Shown piece after piece: positions 1 to 8,125 of a DNA stretch of 64,000 bases; position 1 is the stretch's first letter; the number at the start of each line of letters is the position of its first letter. The position numbers were made by a program, and so were the translations under genes. Source of the stretch: G965202915 sp965205955 (lineage in GTDB: Bacteria; Pseudomonadota; Gammaproteobacteria; Eutrophobiales; Eutrophobiaceae); contig OZ242192.1 of assembly GCA_965205955.1 (NCBI GenBank), positions 434,001-498,000 of the forward strand, given 5' to 3'. The notes beneath the pieces are model-generated. The model saw only the letters and a list, made by a program, of their open reading frames with translations, ran no database searches and was not told the origin of the DNA.

Positions 1-2609
1 TCGATCTTTTTACTCACTTCAACAACATCATCTCTGGCCACCTCAAATACCAGTTCGTCGTGCACCTGCATAATCATCTTCGCATCGATCCGTTCATCGG
101 CCAGCGCCCGGTCGATATTGATCATTGCTATTTTGATAATATCAGCGGCCGTCCCCTGCATAGGCGCATTGATAGCCGTTCGCTCGGCATACTGCCGGCG
201 GATGGCATTTTCGGCATTGATGTCCGGCAGGAATAATCTGCGCTTAAACACAGTTTCCACATACCCCTTTTCCCTTGCCCGGGCGCGGATAGTATCCATA
301 TAAACCCGTACACCGGGATAGCGGTTGAAATAAAGAGCTATATATTCCTCGGCCTGTTCGCGGCCTATCCTCAGTTGTTTCGCAAGGCCAAAGGCGGACA
401 TGCCGTAAATCAGGCCAAAATTGATTGCCTTGGCCGCGCGCCGCTGTGAATCACTGACCTCATCTATTCCGGTTATAAAGACTTCCGCCGCAGTCTGGCA
501 ATGTATATCATTGCCGGCCGCAAAGGCCTCAAGCAGTTTTTTATCGCCCGACAGATGAGCCATAATGCGCAGCTCTATTTGTGAATAATCTGCAGACAGC
601 AATAAATACCCTTCCGGACAAATAAATGCCTGGCGGATTTTTCTCCCCCGTTCATTCCTGATAGGGATGTTTTGCAGATTTGGATCCGAAGAAGACAATC
701 TGCCGGTCACCGCCACAGCCTGATGATACGAAGTATGAATGCGGCCGGTTTCATCATTAATTTGCTGCGGCAGTTTTTCAGTATAAGTCGAACGCAGCTT
801 GCTCAATTCACGATATTTCAGAATCAACCCGGGCAGCTCATGCTTTTCCGCCAGACTCTGCAGCACCGATTCGGCCGTTGATGGCTGTCCCCCCGAGGTC
901 TTGGCCCGGACCGGCAGTCCCAGTTTTTCGTACAATATCGTCCGTATCTGTTTAGGAGAATTGATATTGAACCTTTGCCCGGCAAGTTCCTCCGCCTGCA
1001 GTTGCAGGGCGCTCATTTCCTCCTCCATCTCACGGCTATGCCGGCGGAGCATTTCCGTATCGATCCTGACCCCGTGTCGCTCCATCCCTGCCAGCACCGA
1101 AAGCAGCGGGATCTCGACCTTTTGGTACAGATCGTCCAGTTCCGGCCGGGCGCTTATTTCAGGATAAAGTATCTTATGCAGGCGCAGAACCATATCCACA
1201 TCTTCCGCGGCATATGAGGCGGCCTGTTCAATAGCAACCTGACTGAACGGGATTTGTTTTTTCCCCTTGCCGGCAATGTCCTCATAGCGAATGGTGTCAT
1301 AATTCAGGCGGGTTTTTGCCAGCGCATTGATATCGTGCCGTTCCGTTGCGGTGCTTTCTATAATATAGGATTGCAGCATGGTATCGTGAGTGATCCCGGC
1401 AAGTTCGATGCCGTAATTGGCCAGAACATGCTTGTGATACTTCAGGTCTTGCCCGATCTTGGCGATCTCTCCGTTTTCCAGCACAGGCTTCAGTTTACTC
1501 AACGCAGTATCGATGCACATCTGTGCCGGTGTGCCGGGATCCTCATGTGCCAACGGCAAATAAGCCGCCTTTCCGGGGGCGACGGCAAGAGAAACCCCCA
1601 CCAACTGCGCCCGCATATAGTCCGGCCCGGGGACGGTTTCAGTTTCGATGGAAACCAGTTCCGCCTGCTCCAGCGCGGCGACCCATTTATCCAGTTCCGC
1701 CTCGTCGAATAAAATTTCATATTCCGCATCCTTTTCCCGGGGCTTGTCGTTGCCGGCCGTCTGCCCCAGTTCCTCGCTCCAGCGTCTGAAATTCCAATAT
1801 GCGTACATCTCGGCCAGTGCCGCATTATCGGCCTCTCTGACAACCAACTCTTCCGGAGCCCGCCCGATATCCACGTCGTATTTGAGCGTGACCAGCTCTC
1901 TGGAAAGCGCAATTTCAGGGAGAAAATCCCTCAGGTTCTCCCCCACCTTGCCCGCTATTTTGTCGGCGTTGGCGATAATTTCATCCAGCGAGCCGTAGGT
2001 AGTCAACCACTGTGCCGCAGTTTTCGGGCCGACTTTAGGTACGCCGGGGACATTATCCACGCTGTCGCCAACGAGGGTTAAATAGTCGATAATTCTTTCC
2101 GGCGGTACACCGAATTTTTCCCGCACCCCGTCGGGGTCCAGGCGCGTATTATTCATGGTATTGATCAGAGATATATCCTCACTGACTATCTGGGCCAGAT
2201 CCTTGTCGCCGGTTGAAACGACGGTTCTCATATTTTTCCGCTCCGCCTGTCTGGATAATGTTGCAATAACATCATCCGCCTCCACGCCCTCCCTCATAAG
2301 CAAAGGGATCCCCATCGCCCGTATCAAATCATGCAGGGGCTGGATCTGACAAGCAAGATCATCCGGCATCAACGACCGATTACCCTTATAGTCCGCATAT
2401 AAATCGCTACGAAAGGTTTTCCCTGCGGCATCGAACACCACGGCAAAATAATCCGGCCGGGTCTCGTCCAGCAATTTCCGGATCATATTGATTCCCCCGT
2501 AAATCGCGCCGGTAGGCTCCCCCTTGTCGTTCGTCAAGGCGGGCATGGCATGATAGGCGCGGAACAGGTAATAACTGCCATCGATGAGCACAAGGGTTTT
2601 CCCCGTCAT
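1..2609 (-). CDS. polA: DNA polymerase I, 3' end beyond the window
   Basis: The 869 residues present cover nearly all of Pol I (about 930 in E. coli); the last few dozen residues lie off the left edge. It fills gaps and removes RNA primers in replication and repair. The N-terminal 5'-nuclease domain shows VLIDGSYYLFRAYHA and the YADYKGNR region. A central 3'-5' exonuclease domain follows (about residues 310-510). The polymerase domain has motif A (SADYSQIELRIMAHLSGD), motif B (RRAAKAINFGLIYG) and motif C (QVHDELVFEV, Asp near residue 851). The start is ATG at 2609. Oddity: the exonuclease metal ligands equivalent to E. coli Asp355 and Asp424 appear as Glu322 and His392, while the Glu357 and Asp501 equivalents are kept, so proofreading may be weak. 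The polymerase assignment is secure. Confidence 0.97.
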   Translation of the reverse strand, partial: MTGKTLVLIDGSYYLFRAYHAMPALTNDKGEPTGAIYGGINMIRKLLDETRPDYFAVVFDAAGKTFRSDLYADYKGNRSLMPDDLACQIQPLHDLIRAMGIPLLMREGVEADDVIATLSRQAERKNMRTVVSTGDKDLAQIVSEDISLINTMNNTRLDPDGVREKFGVPPERIIDYLTLVGDSVDNVPGVPKVGPKTAAQWLTTYGSLDEIIANADKIAGKVGENLRDFLPEIALSRELVTLKYDVDIGRAPEELVVREADNAALAEMYAYWNFRRWSEELGQTAGNDKPREKDAEYEILFDEAELDKWVAALEQAELVSIETETVPGPDYMRAQLVGVSLAVAPGKAAYLPLAHEDPGTPAQMCIDTALSKLKPVLENGEIAKIGQDLKYHKHVLANYGIELAGITHDTMLQSYIIESTATERHDINALAKTRLNYDTIRYEDIAGKGKKQIPFSQVAIEQAASYAAEDVDMVLRLHKILYPEISARPELDDLYQKVEIPLLSVLAGMERHGVRIDTEMLRRHSREMEEEMSALQLQAEELAGQRFNINSPKQIRTILYEKLGLPVRAKTSGGQPSTAESVLQSLAEKHELPGLILKYRELSKLRSTYTEKLPQQINDETGRIHTSYHQAVAVTGRLSSSDPNLQNIPIRNERGRKIRQAFICPEGYLLLSADYSQIELRIMAHLSGDKKLLEAFAAGNDIHCQTAAEVFITGIDEVSDSQRRAAKAINFGLIYGMSAFGLAKQLRIGREQAEEYIALYFNRYPGVRVYMDTIRARAREKGYVETVFKRRLFLPDINAENAIRRQYAERTAINAPMQGTAADIIKIAMINIDRALADERIDAKMIMQVHDELVFEVARDDVVEVSKKI

Positions 2610-2745
2610 GGCAGTACCTCAGTAACCGATCGTGCCGGAATGATCCATTGACATAGTATTTTCATAAAAAACGAAAATTATTCATTTCGAGGCGCAGATT
2701 GTGTATGGTTATCGATCGGGGCATGTTAGAATGGAGAAATTATAA

Positions 2746-3108
2746 TTGATTACTAACCGAAAGACAGTGAAATACCGGATTTTGTTTTTATGGCTGGTTT
2801 TTATTCCATTCGCTCCCTATGCCGCAGAAGTCCCGGGTACAGAGCTTGACCCCCTGCCGCCCCCGCCGGAGATCTCCGATCCGATAAAGAGTGGCGAGGC
2901 AATGGAACCCGAAGTCAAGATTATCCGCCGGGGGGATGCAACGATAGAAGAATACCGCGTTAACGGCTTTTTGTATGCAATCAAGATCATCCCTTCTATC
3001 GGCCCGGCCTATTACTATATAGACCGGGACGGAGATGGAGATTTGGAATCAAGGGAAAGCGAATTAGAAGATATTGCCGTGCCCCACTGGGTGATATTCA
3101 GCTGGTAG
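2746..3108 (+). CDS. DUF2782 family exported protein
   Basis: A 120-residue protein with an N-terminal hydrophobic segment (about residues 11-26, ending PYAAE) that looks like a signal peptide. A short Pro-rich linker leads into the conserved part: EPEVKIIRRGDATIEEYRVNG, then GPAYYYIDRDGDGDLESR and a C-terminal VPHWVIFSW. I recognise this arrangement as DUF2782, a gammaproteobacterial family often found next to polA; its function is unknown. It is divergent from polA here. The start is TTG at 2746, preceded by GGAG about nine bases upstream; the ATG at 2731 stops after four codons. The DGDGD stretch could bind a metal, but that is a guess. Confidence 0.8.
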   Translation: MITNRKTVKYRILFLWLVFIPFAPYAAEVPGTELDPLPPPPEISDPIKSGEAMEPEVKIIRRGDATIEEYRVNGFLYAIKIIPSIGPAYYYIDRDGDGDLESRESELEDIAVPHWVIFSW

Positions 3109-3153
3109 CCCTTTGAGGTCCTGCCCCTTGCCCGTGCAATGCGCTCGTCCGGA

Positions 3154-3567
3154 TCAGGATTGCTCCCAGGGGAGATTATGGAAGCGCCAGCCATTGATGG
3201 TATTTCTGTGATCTTTTCCATCACGATCCCCCTCAAACCCCTCAATGACATTATAGACCTCCTGGAAGCCGTCTTTTTCCAGCAGCTCAGCCGCCAATGC
3301 CGAGCGTTTCCCGCTACGGCAAATTGACAATATAGGTAATTTTTCCAATGAACCAAATTTTTCCGCCTTACTCCTCAGGGCGGTGCGCACATCGGAGGCA
3401 AACTGCGGGTTTAACTCCCAGTACGGCGAATCCTTGATCGGAACATGCACAGCCCCGATCGGATGGCCGACGTACTCATATTCCACGGTGCTTCGGACAT
3501 CCAGCAAAGTTGCCTCGGGCCTGTTTTCCAGCAATTCCCAGGCTTGCGGCGGCGCCAGCTCCTTCAC
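3154..3567 (-). CDS. Single-domain rhodanese-like sulfurtransferase
   Basis: A 137-residue single rhodanese domain. Visible marks are LLDVRSTVEYEYVGHPIGA (the CH2A-type motif), the HVPIKDSPYWE segment and the active-site loop ICRSGKRSALAAELL, whose Cys would carry the persulfide. Such proteins move sulfane sulfur in the cytoplasm; the acceptor cannot be read from sequence. The start appears to be GTG at 3567, with no signal peptide. It converges with the DUF2782 gene and is divergent from ilvE, so it is probably its own transcription unit. Confidence 0.88.
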   Translation of the reverse strand: MKELAPPQAWELLENRPEATLLDVRSTVEYEYVGHPIGAVHVPIKDSPYWELNPQFASDVRTALRSKAEKFGSLEKLPILSICRSGKRSALAAELLEKDGFQEVYNVIEGFEGDRDGKDHRNTINGWRFHNLPWEQS

Positions 3568-3709
3568 CTATAGATCCCCGGCACACATGACCGTCGAATT
3601 GATCAGCACAGACAATACATTTAACATAGAAGGATTATAGCAGGATAAATCATGGATTACAGTAGCATTTTGTTGGAAACACTTTTTTACAAACCCTGGG
3701 GAAAATAGC

Positions 3710-4642
3710 ATGTCTATGGCCGATCGTGATGGACTAATCTGGTTCGATGGTGAAATGACGCCCTGGCGCGAGGCAAACACACACGTCCTCACTCACACCC
3801 TGCACTATGGCATGGGTGTATTCGAAGGGATCCGCGCCTACAAGGCGCGCGCCGGCACCGCTGTTTTCCGCCTGCGCGAGCACGTCGACCGCCTGTTCGA
3901 CTCCGCGCACATATTGCGCATGAATATCCCGTATGACAAACAAACCATTACCCGCGCATGCATTGAAACCGTTAAACAAAATCAACTGGATGACGCCTAT
4001 ATCCGGCCTATATGTTTTTACGGCTCAGAGAGCATGGGACTGCGCGCCGACAATCTACGGGTTCACGTAGCAATCGCCGCCTGGTCCTGGGGACCCTATC
4101 TAGGGGACGGCGGATTGGAAAAAGGCATCAGGATAAAGACCTCCTCCCACACGCGCCACCATACCAATACCGCCATGTGCAAGGCCAAGGCCGGAGGCAA
4201 CTACATGAATTCCATACTGGCCCTGCAGGAAGCGCTCGACTGCGGATATGACGAGGCCCTGTTGCTCGATAACGCCGGCAATGTTGTCGAGGGAAGCGGT
4301 GAAAACATTTTTCTGGTGCGCAATGGAAAACTCATCACCCCGGACCTGACCTCGGCGCTGGAAGGCATTACCCGCGCAACCATCATCACGCTAGCCGAAG
4401 AAAACCATTTTCAGATCATAGAGAGAAACATAACCCGTGATGAAGTCTATATAGCCAACGAAGTCTTTTTTACCGGCACGGCGGCGGAAGTTACCCCGGT
4501 GCGGGAAATGGATGCCAGGGTCATAGGGGCGGGAACCCGGGGGCAGGTTACCGAAAAATTACAGCAACTGTATTTCCGTTGCGTAAAGGGAGAGCATGAG
4601 CAGCACGAGGATTGGCTCACCTACCTGAATAGGAGCAACTAA
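3710..4642 (+). CDS. ilvE: Branched-chain amino acid aminotransferase
   Basis: A 310-residue fold-type IV PLP enzyme that interconverts Val, Leu and Ile with their 2-oxo acids using glutamate. The N-terminus has the family pattern WFDGEMTPW then HYGMGVFEGIRAY. The PLP lysine is Lys160 in AKAGGNYMNS, and the cofactor phosphate region is VVEGSGENIFLV. The length matches typical IlvE. ATG 3710 follows a purine-rich GGGGAAAA. The next small gene begins one base after the stop, so the two are probably cotranscribed. ilvA, earlier in isoleucine synthesis, lies at the far right of the window but is not linked. Confidence 0.96.
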   Translation: MSMADRDGLIWFDGEMTPWREANTHVLTHTLHYGMGVFEGIRAYKARAGTAVFRLREHVDRLFDSAHILRMNIPYDKQTITRACIETVKQNQLDDAYIRPICFYGSESMGLRADNLRVHVAIAAWSWGPYLGDGGLEKGIRIKTSSHTRHHTNTAMCKAKAGGNYMNSILALQEALDCGYDEALLLDNAGNVVEGSGENIFLVRNGKLITPDLTSALEGITRATIITLAEENHFQIIERNITRDEVYIANEVFFTGTAAEVTPVREMDARVIGAGTRGQVTEKLQQLYFRCVKGEHEQHEDWLTYLNRSN

Positions 4643-4643
4643 T

Positions 4644-4832
4644 ATGATCGGCAAGGACAATCAGCCCGACACAAAATCGATTCGCCGCATCACCAGGGAA
4701 ATGCTGCCCTTGCATTGCCCCACTCCGGATATGAATTTGTGGGATTCTCACCCGCGGGTCTTTTTACCCATCAAAGAAACCGGCAGGGTCAGTTGCCCCT
4801 ATTGCGGGACGCAATTTATTCTGCAGGACTGA
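4644..4832 (+). CDS. CHCC-type zinc-finger domain protein
   Basis: A 62-residue protein with the CHCC zinc-finger pattern: a Cys in PLHCP, a His in SHPRVFLPI and a paired CPYCG near the C-terminus. This small family is often encoded beside ilvE in proteobacteria and is related to the zinc-binding NDUFS6 subunit of mitochondrial complex I; its bacterial role is not established. It starts one base after ilvE, with GGAG upstream of the ATG inside the ilvE 3' end, so translational coupling is likely. Confidence 0.85.
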   Translation: MIGKDNQPDTKSIRRITREMLPLHCPTPDMNLWDSHPRVFLPIKETGRVSCPYCGTQFILQD

Positions 4833-4864
4833 AAAGTCTGCTGATAACCCGGTTCTGATTTGCT

Positions 4865-5929
4865 ATGGATAATAAAACAATTTTGATAAAGATTTTAGGT
4901 TTCGTTCCCTATGCCAAAAGGTTTGTTGCGAGAGATAAAAGTACTTTGGCAGTTTTTAAAGCCGTTGATAGCTATAAAAATAAATTTGAATATACAGATA
5001 AGGATGATTTTGATATTTTATTATTTACCCAAACGATTTTATGGGCAGAAAAAGATGTGGTTAATGAGCTTAAAGAAATCCTTAGAAAACGAAATATAAT
5101 TGCTCTTTTCTATACAGGAGAAAATATGTTGAGGGGTTTTAACTATCCTTATCTTGGTAGTTTTGTAAAAGCAGCAAGGAACTTCATAGTTAAAAAGTAT
5201 TTTCCAATTAGCAGATACCATAAAATAGCATTCCTTAAAAATCACCCGGGGAAATTTTTTGGCATTCTAACAAATTCCGGATTTGATGAACAGTATTTCT
5301 TTTCTTTACCTTATTTTTTAAGGCTGTTGATTTTTAATAGCTCGCTCATCCCAAAATTAGAAAGTAAAAATACAGATAATATAAGAAATAAAAAATTCTG
5401 TGCCTTTTCAGTTAGCAACCCTTCAGATCTGCATAGAATATCTTTTTGTAAAAAACTCTCGAAATATAAGAAAGTAGATTCTTATGGCAAGGTATTGAAA
5501 AATTGTGAGTATCCAAAAGAATTACTTGAAGCGCATAAAAAAGCTAAAGGTGCTGGACTAAATCGTTTTTTACTCAAAGAGTATAAATTTAACATTTGTT
5601 TTGAAAACTCTGTTGCCGATGACTATATAACGGAAAAGCTCTTAAATACCATGGTTGGAGGAGCAATTCCAATATACAGGGGCGCCAGGAATGTGGGAGA
5701 TTATTTTAATACCGGCTCCTTTATCAATTATCATGACTATGGCTCATACGATAAAATGATTGAAAAAGTAATTGAACTTGATAATGATGATGAAAAGTAC
5801 CGGGAATTTTTACAACAACCCTGGTGCACGGAAAAGAACCTGGAGAATATCGAAAAAAAGAAGAAAGATACCGGACTTTTTGTGAAGAAGCTGGTTGAAC
5901 AGGTTGAAAGAAACAGACAACGCAAGTAA
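4865..5929 (+). CDS. GT10-type glycosyltransferase, copy 1 (likely fucosyltransferase)
   Basis: A 354-residue protein with the GT10 (alpha-1,3/1,4-fucosyltransferase) signature: FENSVADDYITEKLLN followed by GGAIPIYRGA, then a Phe-Ile-Asn/Asp stretch (GSFINYHDYGSYDKM). The C-terminus is charged and Lys/Arg-rich. The base composition is much more AT-rich than the flanking ilvE and tat genes, which points to transfer. GDP-fucose synthesis genes (manC, gmd, fcl) lie just downstream on the other strand, which fits GDP-L-fucose as donor; the acceptor is unknown but plausibly a surface glycan. It is one of two tandem paralogues. No strong ribosome binding site is seen before ATG 4865. Confidence 0.85.
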   Translation: MDNKTILIKILGFVPYAKRFVARDKSTLAVFKAVDSYKNKFEYTDKDDFDILLFTQTILWAEKDVVNELKEILRKRNIIALFYTGENMLRGFNYPYLGSFVKAARNFIVKKYFPISRYHKIAFLKNHPGKFFGILTNSGFDEQYFFSLPYFLRLLIFNSSLIPKLESKNTDNIRNKKFCAFSVSNPSDLHRISFCKKLSKYKKVDSYGKVLKNCEYPKELLEAHKKAKGAGLNRFLLKEYKFNICFENSVADDYITEKLLNTMVGGAIPIYRGARNVGDYFNTGSFINYHDYGSYDKMIEKVIELDNDDEKYREFLQQPWCTEKNLENIEKKKKDTGLFVKKLVEQVERNRQRK

Positions 5930-5996
5930 ATCTTTTTTCCAGATATTTATAAATACCGATATTCTCAATCCGGGAGTACAATCATAGTAAGCCAAT
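5929..5996 (+). repeat. Direct repeat after GT10 copy 1
   Basis: The 68 bases after the stop of the first GT10 gene reappear after the second at 7084-7151, with about 65 of 68 positions matching and a fixed offset of 1155 bases. Together with the near-identical 3' halves of the two genes this shows a tandem duplication. Confidence 0.9.
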
Positions 5997-6010
5997 GCCC
6001 CTATTATTCC

Positions 6011-7084
6011 ATGGATAAAATTTTGATAAGACCCTTTGGTTTCTCGGTCGGCCCGCATCAATCCGCTTTCCCCCATAAGAGAATTTTCGAGCTCTTTGGC
6101 CGCCTTGACGGTTGCAAAAATAAATTTGAATACACATACGAGGATGATTTTGATGTTTTATTATTTGGAGATTCATATTTATATCCGGATGTGATTCAAA
6201 TTAAAGAGCTTAAAAAAATTCTTGAAAAACGGAATAATGTAGTGGCTCTTTTCATCACGGGAGAAAATATATGGAGATTTTTTCCCAGACGTAATTTTTA
6301 TAAGCTGATAATAAGAATAAAAGACTACATATTTGCAAAGTATTTTCCAGGTAGAATATTCCATGAAATTGAATTCCTTAAAGATCACCCCGGAAAATTT
6401 TTCGGCATACTGACGAACTCCGGATTTGATCAGAGGAATTTTGCTTCCCTGCCTTATTTTTTAAGACTGACTTGTCTTTTATTAAGACAGGTGAATTGTA
6501 ATAACTTGTTCAGGCCACAAAGTAAAAACATGGATAAGGTAGAAAACAAAAAATTCTGCGCCTTTGCAGTTAACAACCCTTCAGATCTGCATAGAATATA
6601 TTTTTATAAAAAGCTCTCGAAATACAGGAAAGTAGATTCTTATGGCAGGGTCTTGAAAAATTGTGAACATCCAAAAGAATTATATGAAATGTGTAATAAA
6701 GACAGTTATGGAGTAAATCGTCTTTTATTCAAAAAGTATAAATTTGTAATTTGTTTTGAAAATACTGTTGCCGATGATTATGTAACCGAAAAGCTTTTAA
6801 ATGCCGTGATTGCAGGAACAATTCCAATATACCGGGGCGCCGGTAATGTGGGAGATTATTTTAATACCGATTCCTTTATCAATTATCACGACTATGGCTC
6901 ATACGATAAAATGATTGAAAAAGTAATAGAACTCGATAATGATGATGATAAGTACCGGGAATTTTTACAACGACCCTGGTTCACGGAAAAAAATCTGGAG
7001 AATATCGAAAAAAAGCATGAAGAGATCGGCTTTTTTTTTAAAAAGCTGGTTGAACAGGTTGAACGCAACAGACGGCGCAAGTAA
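6011..7084 (+). CDS. GT10-type glycosyltransferase, copy 2 (likely fucosyltransferase)
   Basis: A 357-residue paralogue of the preceding gene. The second half is nearly the same (FENTVADDYVTEKLLN, GTIPIYRGAGNVGDYFN, FINYHDYGSYDKM). The first 130 or so residues differ clearly, notably FGFSVGPHQSAFPHK at the N-terminus. In GT10 enzymes the N-terminal half carries acceptor recognition and the C-terminal half binds GDP-fucose, so the pair may share donor but differ in acceptor; this is inference. AT-rich like copy 1. It converges with fcl, whose stop lies 69 bases beyond. Confidence 0.85.
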   Translation: MDKILIRPFGFSVGPHQSAFPHKRIFELFGRLDGCKNKFEYTYEDDFDVLLFGDSYLYPDVIQIKELKKILEKRNNVVALFITGENIWRFFPRRNFYKLIIRIKDYIFAKYFPGRIFHEIEFLKDHPGKFFGILTNSGFDQRNFASLPYFLRLTCLLLRQVNCNNLFRPQSKNMDKVENKKFCAFAVNNPSDLHRIYFYKKLSKYRKVDSYGRVLKNCEHPKELYEMCNKDSYGVNRLLFKKYKFVICFENTVADDYVTEKLLNAVIAGTIPIYRGAGNVGDYFNTDSFINYHDYGSYDKMIEKVIELDNDDDKYREFLQRPWFTEKNLENIEKKHEEIGFFFKKLVEQVERNRRRK

Positions 7085-7151
7085 ATCTTTTTTCCAGATA
7101 TTTATAAATACCGATATTCTCAATCCGGGAGAAGAATCATAGTACGCCAAT
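7084..7151 (+). repeat. Direct repeat after GT10 copy 2
   Basis: Second copy of the repeat at 5929-5996. It runs up to within three bases of the fcl stop, so the ancestral junction between this glycosyltransferase block and fcl is probably here, with the copy at 5929 produced by duplication. Confidence 0.9.
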
Positions 7152-7153
7152 CA

Positions 7154-8116
7154 TCAACAAACGGGCAAGTGATTCTTATACCAATGGTACGTCTTCTCCA
7201 GCCCTTCCTGTAACCTGGTTTTATATTTCCAGCCAAAATTATTCAGCTTGCCGGGATTGGTCAATTTACTCATTACGCCATCATGTTTGCTGGTATTGAA
7301 AAACAACCGTCCATTGAAATTGATGGTATGCTTTATCAGTTGGGCTAATTCCTTAATGGATATATCAACACCTGTACCGATGTTAATGTGAGTATTACGT
7401 ATATCTTTTGTTTGACAGGTATCTTTAAAATCAACATTCTCCATTAGAAATATACATGCATCAGCCATGTCTTCACTATATAAAAACTCTCGTCTCGGCG
7501 TACCACTACCCCATATTTCAACCTGCGGCTGCTTACTTATTTTTGCCTCATGCATTTTTCTAATCAAAGCAGGAATGACATGAGAAGTCTCCAGGTCAAA
7601 ATTATCATTAGGTCCATAAAGATTAGTTGGCATTACTGAAATAAAATTTGTGCCATATTGTAGATTGTAGCTTTCGCACATCTTGATACCGGCAATCTTT
7701 GCTATTGCATAGGGCTCGTTACTATATTCAAGCGGCGAAGTTAATAAGCTGGCTTCAACTATAGGCTGAGGCGCCTGCCTCGGATAGATGCAGGTGCTGC
7801 CTAAAAACAACAGCTTTTTAACACCACTGAGATAACTTTGATGGATAACATTATTCTGAATCTGCAGGTTTGTATATATAAAATCTGCGCGACAGGTATT
7901 ATTTGCATGAATACCGCCTACCTTGGCTGCGGCAAGAATCACATAGTCGGGGTTTTCCTCGCTAAAAACCCCTTCGACCGCCAATTGGCTGGTCAAATCC
8001 AGTTCTGTGTGCGTTCTATAAACAAGATTAGTATAGCCCCGGTCTACTAAATTTTTAACCAGGGTGGAACCAACCAATCCCCGGTGACCGGCTATATAAA
8101 TTTTTGCCTGCTTATT
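7154..8116 (-). CDS. fcl: GDP-L-fucose synthase; start disturbed
   Basis: NADPH-dependent epimerase/reductase that turns GDP-4-keto-6-deoxymannose into GDP-L-fucose. It is an extended short-chain dehydrogenase with IYIAGHRGLVGST as nucleotide-binding loop and a Ser/Tyr/Lys set in LGSTCIYP and EPYAIAKIAG, ending at 7154. The start is unclear. The first conventional in-frame codon (TTG 8077) would cut through the GHRGLVG loop. Upstream in frame there is only ATT at about 8116 before the gmd stop (TGA 8126-8128). An ATG at 8126 overlaps that stop but is in another frame and ends after three codons; losing one base near 8121 would give a normal N-terminus (M-S-I/Y-N-K-Q-A-K-I-Y). So either a rare ATT start, or a one-base frameshift, real or technical. 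Confidence 0.9.
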   Translation of the reverse strand, partial: NKQAKIYIAGHRGLVGSTLVKNLVDRGYTNLVYRTHTELDLTSQLAVEGVFSEENPDYVILAAAKVGGIHANNTCRADFIYTNLQIQNNVIHQSYLSGVKKLLFLGSTCIYPRQAPQPIVEASLLTSPLEYSNEPYAIAKIAGIKMCESYNLQYGTNFISVMPTNLYGPNDNFDLETSHVIPALIRKMHEAKISKQPQVEIWGSGTPRREFLYSEDMADACIFLMENVDFKDTCQTKDIRNTHINIGTGVDISIKELAQLIKHTINFNGRLFFNTSKHDGVMSKLTNPGKLNNFGWKYKTRLQEGLEKTYHWYKNHLPVC

Positions 8117-8125
8117 AATAGGACA

